A stretch of 64,000 nt of DNA from Saccharum officinarum (taxonomy: Eukaryota > Streptophyta > Magnoliopsida > Poales > Poaceae). Every line of letters begins with the position of its first letter. Within the stretch, counting starts at the first letter, position 1. Under the pieces are notes generated by a model, which searched no databases, had not been told where the DNA came from, and saw nothing but the letters and a program-made list of their open reading frames with translations. Positions 34,345 to 45,815 of the stretch are shown here, one piece after another. Location: NCBI GenBank assembly GCA_020631735.1, contig CM036168.1, positions 100,274,036-100,338,035 on the forward strand, read 5' to 3'. The translations under genes were made by a program, and so were the position numbers.

Positions 34345-36987
34345 TGTAACACCCTGGTGTTACAAGCTCGCTTAGCGCCATGGTTAAGGCTTAAAAGAAA
34401 TTAACAAAATAAGTTCTCGGGTTTTAAAAATTATAATCACGCATGAATTGATACCGAATTTTATGTGGCTCACCTCTGTAGTTAGGAAAAGAAAAATAAA
34501 ACGGAATGAATATGGTAAGTAAATTCGTGGTATGTAAGAACATGTTAATGGGGTCCGAATACTAGTAATCGAATAAGTAGTTGTAATAGTTTGATTTGAA
34601 AAGCAATCCCTATAAGCAAAAATAATGTAGAGCTTGTGTTGAGGTTTAAATGGTAATCTAGATCAAGGTTAACGTAGAAAAGAATAAATCTACATAGATA
34701 TCATTACATAGATGAACGTAGCTTTTGAATCTAATTTAAATTCGAGCTTTGAAAATTTTGTGCCGGTTTGTTTAATTGCTAGCAGCGGTTTTTGCGGTAG
34801 TCGGTATCTTAGAGGTGTTTATTTATATGTGTCTATAGTTTGCTAATTGACTAATTTAGTAAACAAAGAGTACGTGTGTGCTCACGTATTTTTGCTTTGT
34901 TAAGAACCTTGTTATATTAATTAAAGTAGTGTAAACTTACTTCCGTCCGAGTGTATCTCTACGGGTAAATATAGGTGTATGAGTATATAGTGGATATATT
35001 GTTGGGGTGATGTAGATTTTAGTAGCAAAGAAATAATGCCATGTTTTCTGATTTTATAATTAACTGATTGGTTTTGATAAAAGCAAGTAAAAGAAACTAG
35101 AAAGGGAAAGCTCATGCACACCACACTCGACGTCGCTTTCTGTCGCTGCTTGTTTGCGTGGCTCCCCGGCCACCGCCCAACGTGCGCGCAGCGCCAGGCT
35201 TGGCCAGTTGCTTCGCGTCGAGTCGCTGTGGCATGCGCCGCTGTCTCCCGCTGCCCAGCGTGCCTTCATTGCGACGTGATCGTGCCGCTGTCGGAACTGT
35301 AGTCCTTGACTTTTCCTTGCGTCGCCGTCCTCGCTGCGCTGTGCCTCTGCCGCTCCGCGGGCGCCCGGCTGCTGCATTTTTGCCGCGCTACTCCCTCGCT
35401 CCGTTCTTATCTCGTGGCACTCCAGCTCGAGCTCGCCCTCTCTCCCTACTCCCTCCCTTGCGTAGCCACGACCATGGCCAAACCGAGCTCCGCGCTTACG
35501 ACCGCGACCGCGCTGCATCCCACCCACGCCACGCACCCGCGTGTAGAGGCCCACCACCGCCCGGGCCACCGGCATCGCCGAGCTGTCGCCGCGGCTTGTG
35601 CGGCCAGGTTGCAGCTGGGCATCTCCGGCCGCGTTGTGGCCATTCCTTGGTCCGCGGTGGTCCCTCGCAGCTCGTCAGCCGGCCACCCGCCGCTGCCGTG
35701 GTCATCTCCGGCCGAGTTGGTCGGCGCGCCGCCTCCCCTGCTGTGGCCGCGTGTGGCCAGGCCGCTATGGGCCATCTCTGGTGGGTCTGAGTGCCCCCTC
35801 GGGTGTGGCCCAGCCCCACGGCGCATCGACGCCACCTCCCCGCCACTTGCTCCACTTCCGGCCGGCCGAATCAGCTCCGCCTTGTCTGCCTCCGCTCTGC
35901 CTCGGCGAACGGAGAAGAAGAGGGGGGTAAGTAACGTAATTGGAAATTTGTTTTGGGTCCAGCTGCAAAACGTTAGACTCGTAGGAATAGTGGCTTGTGG
36001 ACTGCGGGTGAGTTTCGGGTAAATCAGGGGACCTTTTCTGCGAAACGTGCAGCTCGCGTCCGGTTTGGACCTGGTTGGGCTGGCCTGCTGGCGTGGTCGC
36101 GTCGCGTGGGCCGCGGTTGCTGCCAGGCCGGCTCGCCTAGGAGTAGGCCGTGGCCAGGCCGCTGCGCCATGCGCTCCTGCGCGGGTCGCTGGGTGTCACT
36201 GGGCCGTTGGTGGCCGCTGGCCTTTTCATTCTTAAGCTTTTTCTAATTAGTTTCTGAAGTAAACTTGTAAGATTACTATAAAATATTGTAGAAGTCCAAA
36301 AATTGTGAAACTAATTTTGTTAGATTTCTAAAATCATGATCTATCTAAATGCGTAAGTGTGCCGTATAGTTTTATAATATTTTTAGGAGTTCGCTAATTA
36401 TTCTAAAATGCTTAATATTGCTAAGAATAAACTTGTGAGAATTTTTGTAAGAAAATGATAAAAATGTTGACTCTAAAAATTTTACAGTAAACTCCTAATG
36501 TCATTATCTGCTCTCCGTAATTTTTATAGCTCCAAAATACTTAGTTTGCTAGGATAGCTAATGAGCCTAGTTTAAATATCTATTAAATTAATAAATTGAA
36601 TAAAGCAACACTTTGGGCCCGAGTATCTAAAACACGTGTCGAGAATTGACGCTATACTCATCGACAGGGTTACCAGGCTAGTGTGTTAGCCATTAGAGTT
36701 AGCTCGTTAGCTTGAGAGCACGATCGTATTTTAAGTATTGCAAGTTTCGTTGATTAATTATGTCTCTACGATTACACTCGTGCATATCATAATAGGAACG
36801 ATGATGGATTGCGGAGTCATCTGGAGCAGCAGAAAAGATGGCGCCCTGATGATCGTGTCATCGTGAAGAAATGCTAACTTGGTTAATTCTTACCCAGGCA
36901 AGCCCCAGTGCATAACCCTTATTTTTGCAAATCTGATATATATTTAAATGTGGTGCATTTAAGTTCAGGAATTTTATAATACCCACA

Positions 36988-37061
<74 letters not shown>

Positions 37062-37577
37062 CATGAGTCTTACTAGTACATGATCGTATAGTTGCTTTGC
37101 TTAGGATCATCGGTAGAGTGAGTAACCTGTCGTTACTCACAATAGAGAGTTACTCATATGGTTATTGCATTCTGGATAAAATGGTGGAAAGGAATTGACG
37201 ACCAGACAGGGATGTGGTATGGGTTTTGGTGGGTGTAGCAATTTGTGTCCCGCGGCCACGGGGCATAATTGGGTTGCACTGTTTTTCTGTCCGTGTTAAT
37301 TAAGGACCGTTCGTTGCATGGACCCTAGTCAAGTCACAGATCTTCTTATCCTGAGCATATACTAGCGGATGGGGGCTAGGAAGACTTGTTACTCTCTTGT
37401 CATGGGCTCTGGCTCTTTCCGGACCGACTGATTGGAGACGGGGATAGGTGGAGGTCTTAGCACCGTATTAAGGCCGGGCCTCAAGTACGGGAGCTAGGAG
37501 TCCAAGTTTGGACGGGGACCTAGAAACCCGTGACAGGAGGGGAACGGGTTGGTCTTGCTTGGACAGGGACCTAGAAA
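34345..37577 (+). mobile_element. Long-LTR element B, related to A, nested in the MITE
   Basis: Starts TGTAACACCCTGGTG. CCAGC lies directly before it (34340-34344) and directly after it (37578-37582), a 5-bp target duplication. Blocks shared with A include the GTCCCGCGGCCACGGGGCA stretch (33430 and 37246) and the GTCCAAAAA..TGATCTA block (32541 and 36294). The right end does not finish in CA: a short segment (GGACCTAGAAACC) occurs twice near 37515-37580, suggesting a rearranged 3' end. Open frames in its GC-rich part (35158-36022) look fortuitous. Confidence 0.65.
36989..37059. repeat. (AT)n microsatellite, about 35 units
   Basis: Uninterrupted AT dinucleotides inside element B. The matching place in element A (33225) reads ATGCATAGACATACC and has no such run. 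Confidence 0.97.
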
Positions 37578-37797
37578 CCAGCCAGTCGAACGAGGCCTAT
37601 GTTTTATGAAATGGACTAAGGATTGTAAGTTGGTACTCATTATTGGATCCCGGGTGTAAATTGTGAATTGTTCGAGTTCTCCCGTTGGGTGTGCTCAACA
37701 GAATTATCTGATTTAGCTCACTTTCAGGGTACTTAGTGTCTAGTGAAAGACAGGTGCCCTGACAGCGTGTTAAATCGGACGGTTCTGCCACATGTGT

Positions 37798-38170
37798 CCA
37801 CTGGTCCTTTGGATCTTGCTTTTTTAGACGTTTGGGGACCTGCTCCCTCTTCTATTGGTCGTCATTCATATTATGCTAGTTTTATTGACGGTTTTAGTAA
37901 ATTTACTTGGATCTATTTTCTGCGTCACAAATCTGAGGTGTTTCAATGCTTCTGTGATTTTTAGCAACTTGTAGAACGTCAATTTGATCGTAAAATTCAA
38001 GCCATGCAAACAGATTGGGGCGGTGAATACCAATCCTTAAATTTCTTTTTTAAGCGCATAGGCATAGCTCATCATGTGTCTTGTCTATATGCTCATCAAT
38101 AAAATGGGTCAGCTAAGCGTAAGCATCGTCACATGTAGAAGTCGGGTTATCTTTACTCGCTCATGCTTCC
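37798..38170 (+). pseudogene. copia integrase catalytic core
   Basis: Resumes after element A with STGPLDLAFLDVWGPA (first Asp of the DDE triad), then FIDGFSKFTWIYFL and MQTDWGGEYQ (second Asp region). Stops at 37963 and about 38100-38140 interrupt the frame. Integrase inserts the DNA copy into the host genome. Confidence 0.85.
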
Positions 38171-38662
38171 GTGCCATTGAAATTTTGGGATGAAGCCTTT
38201 TCCACCGCCGTTTTTCTCATTAGTAGGCTACCCTCCAAAGTCATACGCAATGAAACCCCGCATGAGCATTTACTCTGCCAACAACCCGATTATTCTTTCC
38301 TCCGCACCTTTGGGTGCGCATGCTGGCCAAATTTGCGACCCTATAATACCCGCAAGCTAGAATTCCGTTCCAAGCAATGTGTGTTCCTTGGGTATAGCAA
38401 CCTACACAAAGGCTTCAAGTGGTTAGATCCTTCTATTGGGCGTGTGTATATTTCGCGAGATGTTGTCTTCGATGAGCATGTATTTCCTTTTTCTCGTCTC
38501 CATCCTAACGTCGCTGCCCGGCTTAGAGCTGAACTCTCCGTCCTACCTGATGCCTTACTCAATTCCAATGCTAAGTTTGGGGACGCAATTTTACTTGACA
38601 ATGTAATACTAATTCTCCGTCTCCTAACCATGGCACCAGCCATAGCCCATCTGTGGATGTAA
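38171..38662 (+). pseudogene. copia integrase C-terminal region
   Basis: FWDEAFSTAVFLISRLPSKV, TFGCACWPNLRPYNTRKLEF, FLGYSNLHKGFKWLDPSIGR and VYISRDVVFDEHVFPF are the usual plant copia motifs downstream of the integrase core. A separate frame from the core, owing to upstream disruptions. Confidence 0.85.
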
Positions 38663-39090
38663 CAGGAACAAACGGGGCTCAAAATGGTGAAAATTTGGAT
38701 GGAAACTGCGCTGGGAACAGTCATCATTTTATGTGCTCCCCGGTGGACAACGGCAGTAGCGCCGCTACCGAAGTTGATTCGTCTGGCGTCAGCACGTCTG
38801 TGTCTGCGCAATCACCTTCGAGATCCACGTGGGATTCGCCGTGTCAATTAGGCACATTTGCGCCCGCTGGGCCGGGATCTTCTGCGCCGGCGTCGCCACC
38901 GCACTCCTCCGCGCCGCCCGTGAGGCAGCCACAGGCGGATCCAATCGACTGGGGGGCAGAATCTGTCACTGTCTGTTCCTCTCTCTAGCGAATGGTGCTC
39001 CTGCTGCCGCTACGAATGGTGCTCCTGCTGCCGCTCCTGTGGCATCCGTGGGAGAACAAGCCGCTACACGCCCTGCTACGTGTCTTCAGC
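38663..39090 (+). pseudogene. copia linker between integrase and reverse transcriptase
   Basis: Low-complexity Ser/Pro/Ala-rich coding remnants in shifting frames; no domain expected here in copia elements. Confidence 0.5.
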
Positions 39091-40696
39091 ACGGTATACA
39101 CAAACCCAAAGTTTATACTAATGGCACAGTAAGATGGGGTATGCTAGTGTCTTCTGAAACAGGTGAACTGACATCCTTAAATGAAGCCGAGCAAGATCAG
39201 AATTGGATAACGACGATGAATCATGAGCACAATGCCTTGCTAAGAAACAAAACATGGCACCTTGTGCTTCCTCCCAAGGGGAAGAACATCATCGATTGTA
39301 AATGGGTTTATAAGATCAAGAGGAAGGCGAACGACACGATTGACAGGTATAAGGCACGCTTAGTAGCCAAGGGGTACAAGCAACGCTATGGGATTGACTA
39401 TGAAGACACATTTAGCCCAGTTGTCAAAGCTGCTACGATTCGACTTATATTGTCAATAGCAGTATCAAAAGGGTGGTCTCTACGATAGCTAGATGTGCAA
39501 AATGCTTTTCTCCATGGTGTGCTCGAAGAGGAAGTGTATACGCGTCAACCCCTGGTTACAAGGATCGTGATTATCCAAGTTATGTGTGCAAATTAGATAA
39601 GGCTATCTATGGGATCAAGCAAGTGCCACGTGCTTGGTATGCACGTCTATGCAACAAATTGAAACAGTTGGGCTTCACACCATCCAAGGGAGATACCTTA
39701 CTTTTCTATTATAACAAGGGCAGACATATAATGTTTGTGTTAGTATATGTTGATGACATCATTGTTGCGAGCTATTCACAGGAAGCAACTAATGCTCTAC
39801 TGAAAGATCTCGAGAGGGAGTTTGCCTTGAAGGATTTAGGGGATCTTCATTATTTTCTTGGCATTGAGGTGAAGAAGTCCGCCGATGGACTGATAATGTC
39901 TCAAGAACGGTATGTTGCAGATGTTGTGAAGCGTGCCAGGATAAGTAAATGCAAGCCAGTTGATACACCCTTGTCCACATCAGAAAAATTGAGCGCATCT
40001 GAAGGAGTGGCTCTTGGACCTGATGATTCGGTAAAGTACAGGAGCCTAGTTGGTTCTTTACAGTATCTTACTCTCACTAGACCAGATATATCTTTTGTGG
40101 GGAACAAGGTGTGTCAATTCTTGCACGCTCCTACTATGGTGCATTGGAGCGCGGTTAAGAGGATTCTATAGTATGTACAAGGAACCTTGAATGTGGGACT
40201 GAAGATTAGAAAGTCTAATTTCACAATGGTCAGTGCGTTCTCGGATACCGATTGGGCTGGTTGTGTTGATGACAGGAGGTCGACTGGTGGGTTTGCTGTA
40301 TTTCTTGGACCAAACCTTGTGTCATGGAGTGCCCGGAAACAACCTACTGTCTCACGCTCAAGCACGGAAGCAGAATACAAAGCCCTAGCGAATGCAACGA
40401 CAGAGATCATGTGGATTCATAAGCTATTGACAGAACTCAGAGTCTCTCATCCTCCAGTGGCTCGACTTTGGTGTGACAATGTTGGCGCTAGGTATTTGTC
40501 AGCAAATCCAGTCTTCCATGCGAGAACCAAACATATAGAAATAGACTTTCACTTTATCCGGGAAAGGGTAGCTCAGAAGCTACTGGACATACGCTATATT
40601 CATACCAGTGATCAACTTGCTGATGGTTTCACCAAGCCTTTAGCTGTGTCCAAGATGAAAGATGTTAGGTTCAATCTTAACCTTGTTAGTGGCTGA
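39091..40696 (+). pseudogene. copia reverse transcriptase and RNase H
   Basis: Three open pieces follow one another: up to 39488 ([48 protein letters not shown]), then 39540-40171 ([17 protein letters not shown], the catalytic YVDD at about 39747, [12 protein letters not shown]), then 40187-40696 (RNase [43 protein letters not shown]). A TAG at 39486-39488, a shift near 39500-39540 and a TAG at about 40169 break the frame. YVDD is intact. Confidence 0.9.
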
Positions 40697-40697
40697 G

Positions 40698-40709
40698 ATT
40701 GAGGGGGGA
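40698..40709 (+). other. Polypurine tract of copia element
   Basis: TTGAGGGGGGA directly before the 3' LTR, the plus-strand priming site. Confidence 0.8.
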
Positions 40710-40945
40710 TGTTAAACAATAGGATTGTCATCTAGGTTCAATGTACATGCGCAAGGCTCAAGGTTGTTGAGCAGGCGCCGTAGAATGTTGAGGAAGCCGT
40801 ATGTACATGCAGATAGGATAGGTGTCATCTGGAGTTTGTCGTAACAAATCAATCTTATTGTATACGCCACGTAGAAAGCTATTCCCTATCCTATATAACA
40901 CGTACCGAGCCCAGGAAGGGTCATCTTGTTCCACCCAGTTTTACA
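40710..40945 (+). repeat. 3' LTR of copia element
   Basis: TGTTAAACAATAGG ... CCAGTTTTACA, 236 bp. About 42 bp at 40797-40839 are absent from the 5' LTR, and there are many substitutions, so the insertion is old. Confidence 0.92.
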
Positions 40946-42480
40946 CTACGGTCCCTACCTCTCGTGGAACCGTAGCTTATACGCGGCAATCCGAACGTTT
41001 GCACGCTTCTCCGGTTCCTATCTCCTTCCAAACAGGTCTGCTACTCCCACAATCTCTCATTCTCTCTCAGGTCTGAGCCCACGTCGATCGGTGGTGGCGC
41101 GCCCCACGGCATTGAGCTCCTGCCTCTCCCGCGCGCTCCCTTCGTTTGGCCGTCTTCCGCTCATCAGAAATCTCATCGTTGGGTCCAACTCTATTGTTCG
41201 GTCATCCCCAAGCATGGAACAGGGATTATCGCGGTCACTTGAGAAGGATTCGAAGGAAATAGCGAGCATAGAAGAGGGCGAGGACATAAGGTAAATGGAT
41301 CATGCTTCATGGAAGAAGCGGTGGCCGGTGGGTGACCGGACCATTGCAGGGGCAGAGTTGGTCAGCGACGGTCCGTTGGCCACTCGGTCGTCGCCACGAC
41401 TAACGACTAACGCGACGGCCGTCGCCAGGTTCGCTGTAGCCATTCGCGTCATTCATTGTGGAGGAGGATTTGCGACGCTTGAGTCTGGGCTTGTCTTTTT
41501 CAAAAAAAAAGAGTATAGGCCTGTAGCTCTTGAGGAAATTGTAAGCAGGCCACAGGCCCAATGGTTGTTAGGCCTATATATATGGCCCAACGTCTATTTA
41601 GACTTTGCTAAGTTCAGGCCTGTTTACTGAGCGTAGTTGGTACCTGCAGCTACAGTGTTTCTAGTCTCGTCTACGACCTTTATGCGCTCCTGAATTCTGA
41701 TTGTAAATTTGTGTAATCCTAAACGTAAACGGGTCTCCGATTGCTCTACGAAACTCTCGCGAGTCCTCTTCTACAAATTAATTAATTTAGGAACCTTGCC
41801 TTAAGAAAAGTGAACTGAGTTTGTCCTATAAGGTATTGACGCATCAAGCTGTGAGAAAAACTCACTCCTTCCAACTCAGCTTCATTTGCCGCTCTGTAAC
41901 AGAGTTTACGGTCCTCGTCACACCCAAGCGTTCGGCTGTGTTGATAATTCAGCTAAAAAACACTGTTGGCTGATTTGTTGTGAGAGAAAAACACTGTTTT
42001 AGCTGAAAAAACAAGCTTAAAAGTATGGATTATAAGCCGGATGACCAGAGCCTAGTTTGTTATACGCACGCTTGTCTTGTGTGACGAACATAAAACTCTG
42101 TAGGACAATACACCTCTCGTGTTACGCACGCTTGTCTGTGACGAAACATGAAACTCTGTATAGACAAATACACCTTTCGTGATGCGTTCATGCTGTCCCG
42201 ACTTCCAAGGCATCCTACTCCAAAGCAAGCTTATCTTGATCAGATAATTTTTTTCTCTCTCTCACCCCCAAAAGAACAAAAAGGAATCCATGCGTATGAT
42301 CAGTCACCAACCACGCAGCTTAATAAACTAGTACTAGTCCTAACGACATATGATCGATCGCTCTCAGCTTCGCCAACTGCCTCGTGATCAACTGTCGTAC
42401 TGGCGGGTAACCCTGTTCGCGGTTCGGTTTATCCGATTTTTGTTAAAACCCAACCCAGCCCGTAGGATTTATCTGCCAGC
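40946..42480. other. Spacer right of the copia element
   Basis: No recognised gene. A small frame at 41214-41294 (MEQGLSRSLEKDSKEIASIE..., followed by a GTAAAT donor-like site) could be a stray exon, but I cannot identify it. 41925-42020 is a MITE-like fragment (CAGCTAAAAAACACTG and its inverted mate). An imperfect ~62-bp tandem duplication (ACGCACGCTTGTCT ... ACACCT) lies at 42063-42182. Confidence 0.4.
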
Positions 42481-42501
42481 GGTTTCCATCTGTTCCTCCC
42501 C

Positions 42502-42880
42502 ATGGCGGTCTTGTTCTGCAAGCTCGCCCACGGCACCGGGGCGTTGGGCAGGCCTGACGCACTGCGCCTCCTTCTCCCGTTTGCGGGGCAGAGCGCCGCC
42601 ATTGACGTCGTCGTCATCAGCCTCGTCACCGCCCCGCTTGGCCGCTTCTTGGCACCATGTTGCTGGCGCGTTTCGTCTGCAAGGCGCGTGCGGGCGTCGG
42701 CGTGACGGCGACGGACCTCTTCGCCCAGGTTACCGTGGCGGTGTCCATTGGTGCCACCCTCCTCGTCACCACATGTTCGCTCCTCGTCGGCGGTGTCCAA
42801 GCGAGAGCAAAGGCAACACCACGCCACTCATCGTTAACTCCCTCCTCTCCACGGACCTGTCCGCTCGTCGCGCCCGCCTC
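42502..42880 (+). pseudogene. Possible hypothetical membrane protein in two frames
   Basis: The frame from 42502 (MAVLFCKLAHGTGALGRPDA...) is hydrophobic and Ala/Leu-rich up to LVTAPLGRFLA near 42655. The frame from 42657 then continues in similar style (MLLARFVCKARAGVGVTAT, then a hydrophobic ATLLVTTCSLLVGGV). One frameshift would join them into a protein with two to three membrane spans. I do not recognise it with certainty, and high GC makes chance ORFs common here. Confidence 0.25.
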
Positions 42881-43090
42881 GAGCCGTCCGTGTGCTGGTG
42901 CGCAGTTCGTGCTAGACATGCTAACGGAAGAAGATGAGGGCCTCCACCTGTTGCGATGGACCTTCTCATGCTGGGGCTCCTCGCTGTGCATGGCCACGGC
43001 GAAGCCGCCAACCACGGCGACACCGCCGACTAGAGGAAGAAGACGACCAGGGTTTACCGGGCTGAGCGGTGTGTAACCGTCGCAAACCAA

Positions 43091-45313
43091 CCCGTGCGGT
43101 TTCTCCCAGCATGGTTTCCCGTGCCCTGGTTTACGGGTTGGTCCGGGTTACAACTGGACCATGTACAAGGCGACTAGCTGGCATCCCACAGCCGTGTACG
43201 TACATACGTCCCGCTGCCCTGCATTCCGCGTCTCGCCATCACGCACGGTGAGTCGGTGACTAGGAAAGGAAGAAGACCACACCTCACAAGTGGCCGCACA
43301 CTGATCAGATTAACAAAAAAAAAAGGTGGCCGCACACTGGCCAGGCCAGCGAGCAAGCACAAACAGGCAGCAGAGCCTGAGCCGCCCACCCAGAGGCCGG
43401 ACCGCCGGAGCATGGGAACAAGCCCGAGCCGGCGCGTGTTTTCCCCTCTGGGCGTTGGCCGAGTGAAGCGTCGCGGAAGGTTGGACGAGGACGGCGAGGT
43501 ACGTGGCGTGGGCAACAACAAACATCGTACGCGCTGTCGCTGTCGCTGTCTCCCTCGCCCGCGCGCCGCGGCTCTGCTGCTCTGCTCGTGGCGCATCCGC
43601 CGCGCGTCGCCGTCGGCAGCGCCAAATCCAGGGCTGGCTACGGTTACGGTACAAAAACAGGTGGGTCGGAGTGGGACATTGGTAGCTGGGGCCTGGGAGT
43701 GGGAGCTGGCTGCTAGCGGAGGTGGGATCAGAGGGCATTTTTTGCTTCTGGGTTCTGGCTTGTGCCGCGTGTCCGCGTGAGGGAAAGCCGACGCACCGCG
43801 CGGCATCCGGAAGGTTCCAGAGTTTGGCCAATCGCTACGCACGCAACTACCGCCGCGGCCGGGCCCGCCACAACTGAACGTGGGGTTGGTACTTGGTAGC
43901 GCTCGCGGCTCGTGACTCCTTGAGTCATGAGTCTTTTCGCCGGCCGCCGGCCGACGTGTTGTGCATGTGATTTGGGGTCGCCCGACTAGACAAACAGGTA
44001 GTACAGGATAGCACGTAGAGTAAGCGTGTGTGTGCACGCAGAGCAAGTCCTAAATGGTTCCTTGGTGACCATGACGATTCAATATCCCGCAGCATATGCA
44101 ATAGAAATAGATATTTGAGACCTTTATACCTCGTGTTTCTTTCAACCAATAGATATATCGTCAAAATAGAATTTTATAGCTATTATTAAAAATGCTAAAT
44201 TGAAGAATTGTTAACATAGGGTGAAAATAACGTGTGAACGAGATGCGAGAAAACTACAATTTCTAGGGTCAGAGCATCTCCAAGATCTTTCTAAAACTCA
44301 TTATGTAAATTATCATCAGCAGAGTTTATTTGCATAAAAAATGTTTTTTTCACTATCTTTCTACCTTCCAATAACTTTTTTTATCTATTGTATATTCTAG
44401 AGAGCCATCCTCTCTCCCTATCTTAACTAGCGAGCAATCAAAGTAGAGAATGATTATATTTGGAGATCCATTTAAAAAAGACGTTGGAGAGTTTTTTTTG
44501 TTCAAAATCTCTATTCCTACTAATTAGAAATGATTTAAAGAGGCTCTCGGAGTTGCTCTCCTACAAATACCTTGTTTTTGGGCAAAGCAAATTTATACAC
44601 CCTGTAAAATAAATACTTGTTCAAATTGGTTTTGCACAGTCTTAAATGTATATATTGATCACTAATTTTGCTAGAATGTATCATTAATTTCTTGAGATTT
44701 TGCACAGATATATGCTCAAGTTACATGTTTCCAAATTATATAAAATAAAATTTATTGATGTTTGTAAACCAGGAAAATAATTTGGGAAAATATTGGCTGC
44801 AAACCACCTTCTTGGTGGAATCGTGAAAACTCTCTAGAAAAGCATGCTTAGGAGTTTTAAAAAATGAAACGATGCACATCCATAGTGAATCTATAGGTGT
44901 GTACTGTCACAAAATTTGAGATTCAAATTCCGTCTAGAAAAAATCATACAAAAAGAACAAACTTTAGTTGCACAAACACTAGGAGACAAAAAATCTAAGA
45001 ATTTGTCTTCTAGTGCATATTTACCCAAAATTTGTCATTTTCATATGAATTTTTATAAAATGAGTTTGAGTTTCAAATCTGGTGGCAATATACGTCTATA
45101 GATGCACTGTGATACAGGGAAAAGAGAAGATAGGTGAAGAAAAAAGGGCAAACGGGCATGCTAGAAAGCTAATTGAACGGTTGGTCGGCCGTGTGTTAGC
45201 TGCATCTCAATCTTAAACCGTACTAAAACGTGGTCACTGATTTTTCATCCTCTCCGTGATAAGCCAAAAGGTAAAGAACTTGTGATGTTGAAAGCACTAC
45301 TACCGCAGAGTAA
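43091..45313. other. Intergenic spacer (GC-rich then AT-rich)
   Basis: 43170-44050 is GC-rich with long overlapping frames on both strands (for example 43174-44046 minus, 290 residues) that show no family motif and are probably not genes. 44050-45310 is AT-rich without recognised features. Confidence 0.45.
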
Positions 45314-45552
45314 GGCCTGGTTTACTTCCCCTCCAAATTCTAAACTTTTACACTCTCTCTATCACATCAATCTTTAGACGCATGTATGGAGCACTTAATG
45401 TAGGTAAAAGAAATAACTAATTATACAGTTTTGTTGTAAATCACGAGACGAATCTTTTGAGCCTAATTAGTCCATGATTGACACTAATCACCAAATACAA
45501 ACGAAAGTGGTGCAGTAACAAAATTTCAAATTTTTTTTTGCATCTAAACAAG
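45314..45552. mobile_element. GGCCTTGTTTAG-family MITE
   Basis: Begins GGCCTGGTTTACTTCCCC after TAA, ends TTTTGCATCTAAACAAG before TAT, with the family inner blocks. Confidence 0.7.
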
Positions 45553-45743
45553 TATTCTAGGTAGCCTGGCCGCTTGGGGTTCTAATTCTAGCGCGAAAGC
45601 TGGCCGTCGGTACCTCACCACCGTTCTCCGGCGTATACTGCTATACTTTAATTGGTGGATGCGGCGAGCGCCGTTGGTCAAATCGCGGCCGGCCACGTCT
45701 CTCCTCCACCGGCCCTCCCACCCTCCTCTCCTGGCCCCGATCT

Positions 45744-45815
45744 TAGGCTGGTTCGGCCGGTGAAAAAGCCGACTGGTTTCGGCTGTGAGAGATAATAAGC
45801 TGAAACAAGCTCCGA
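45744..45815. mobile_element. MITE fragment upstream of the RCC1 gene
   Basis: TAGGCTGGTTCGGCCGGTGA ... GCTGAAACAAGC resembles one end of the GGCTGGTTCGGCTGG type; incomplete. Confidence 0.4.

Larger units (their letters stand above)
34276..37597. mobile_element. Split MITE (GGCCTCGTTCGGCTGG family) carrying element B
   Basis: Left half 34276-34344 (GGTCTCGTTCAGCTGGCTGG ... TTTCAGCACCAGC) and right half 37578-37597 (CCAGCCAGTCGAACGAGGCC) are the two ends of a MITE whose fuller copy lies at 57572-57724. TAT flanks both outer ends (34273-34275, 37598-37600). Confidence 0.7.
30651..37792 (+). mobile_element. Long-LTR element A (probable solo LTR, ~3.8 kb own sequence) nested in copia
   Basis: Begins TGTAACACCCTCGG and ends GGTTCTGCCACA; TGTGT flanks both sides (30646-30650, 37793-37797). 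Removing the insert rejoins the copia integrase frame. It has no recognisable gag or pol and no internal LTR pair of its own, so a solo LTR of a long-LTR family (several grass Ty3 families such as Tekay/Del have LTRs of this size) is the simplest reading. A GC-rich section (31190-32480) gives chance ORFs. Its own right end (37598-37792) is separated by a MITE and element B. Orientation is inferred from TG..CA and from similarity to B. Confidence 0.75.
28921..40945 (+). mobile_element. Ty1/copia LTR retrotransposon, old and nested (12.0 kb including inserts)
   Basis: Two LTRs (28921-29114 and 40710-40945), a primer binding site, gag, protease, integrase, reverse transcriptase and RNase H in copia order, and a polypurine tract are all present. 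Five-base flanks are CTACA and CTACG, a near-perfect target duplication. About 7.1 kb (30651-37792) is a later insertion; without it the element is about 4.9 kb, normal for copia. Stops and shifts in gag-pol and clear LTR divergence show that it is inactive. Confidence 0.92.

Noticed and set aside
35158..36022. Long overlapping open frames of 210 and 238 residues inside element B
   Set aside because: They lie in a GC-rich stretch of a long LTR, overlap in several frames on both strands, have biased Pro/Ala/Arg composition and show no domain.
36858..37140. Minus-strand frames reading Ile-Tyr repeats
   Set aside because: Translation of the (AT)n microsatellite.
30653..37792. Reading elements A and B as the two LTRs of one retrotransposon
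   Set aside because: They are diverged, B lies within a MITE inside A with its own CCAGC flanks, and there is no gag-pol or primer site between them.
43174..44046. 290-residue minus-strand frame
   Set aside because: GC-rich DNA with equally long frames on the other strand; no motif, no exon-like pattern.
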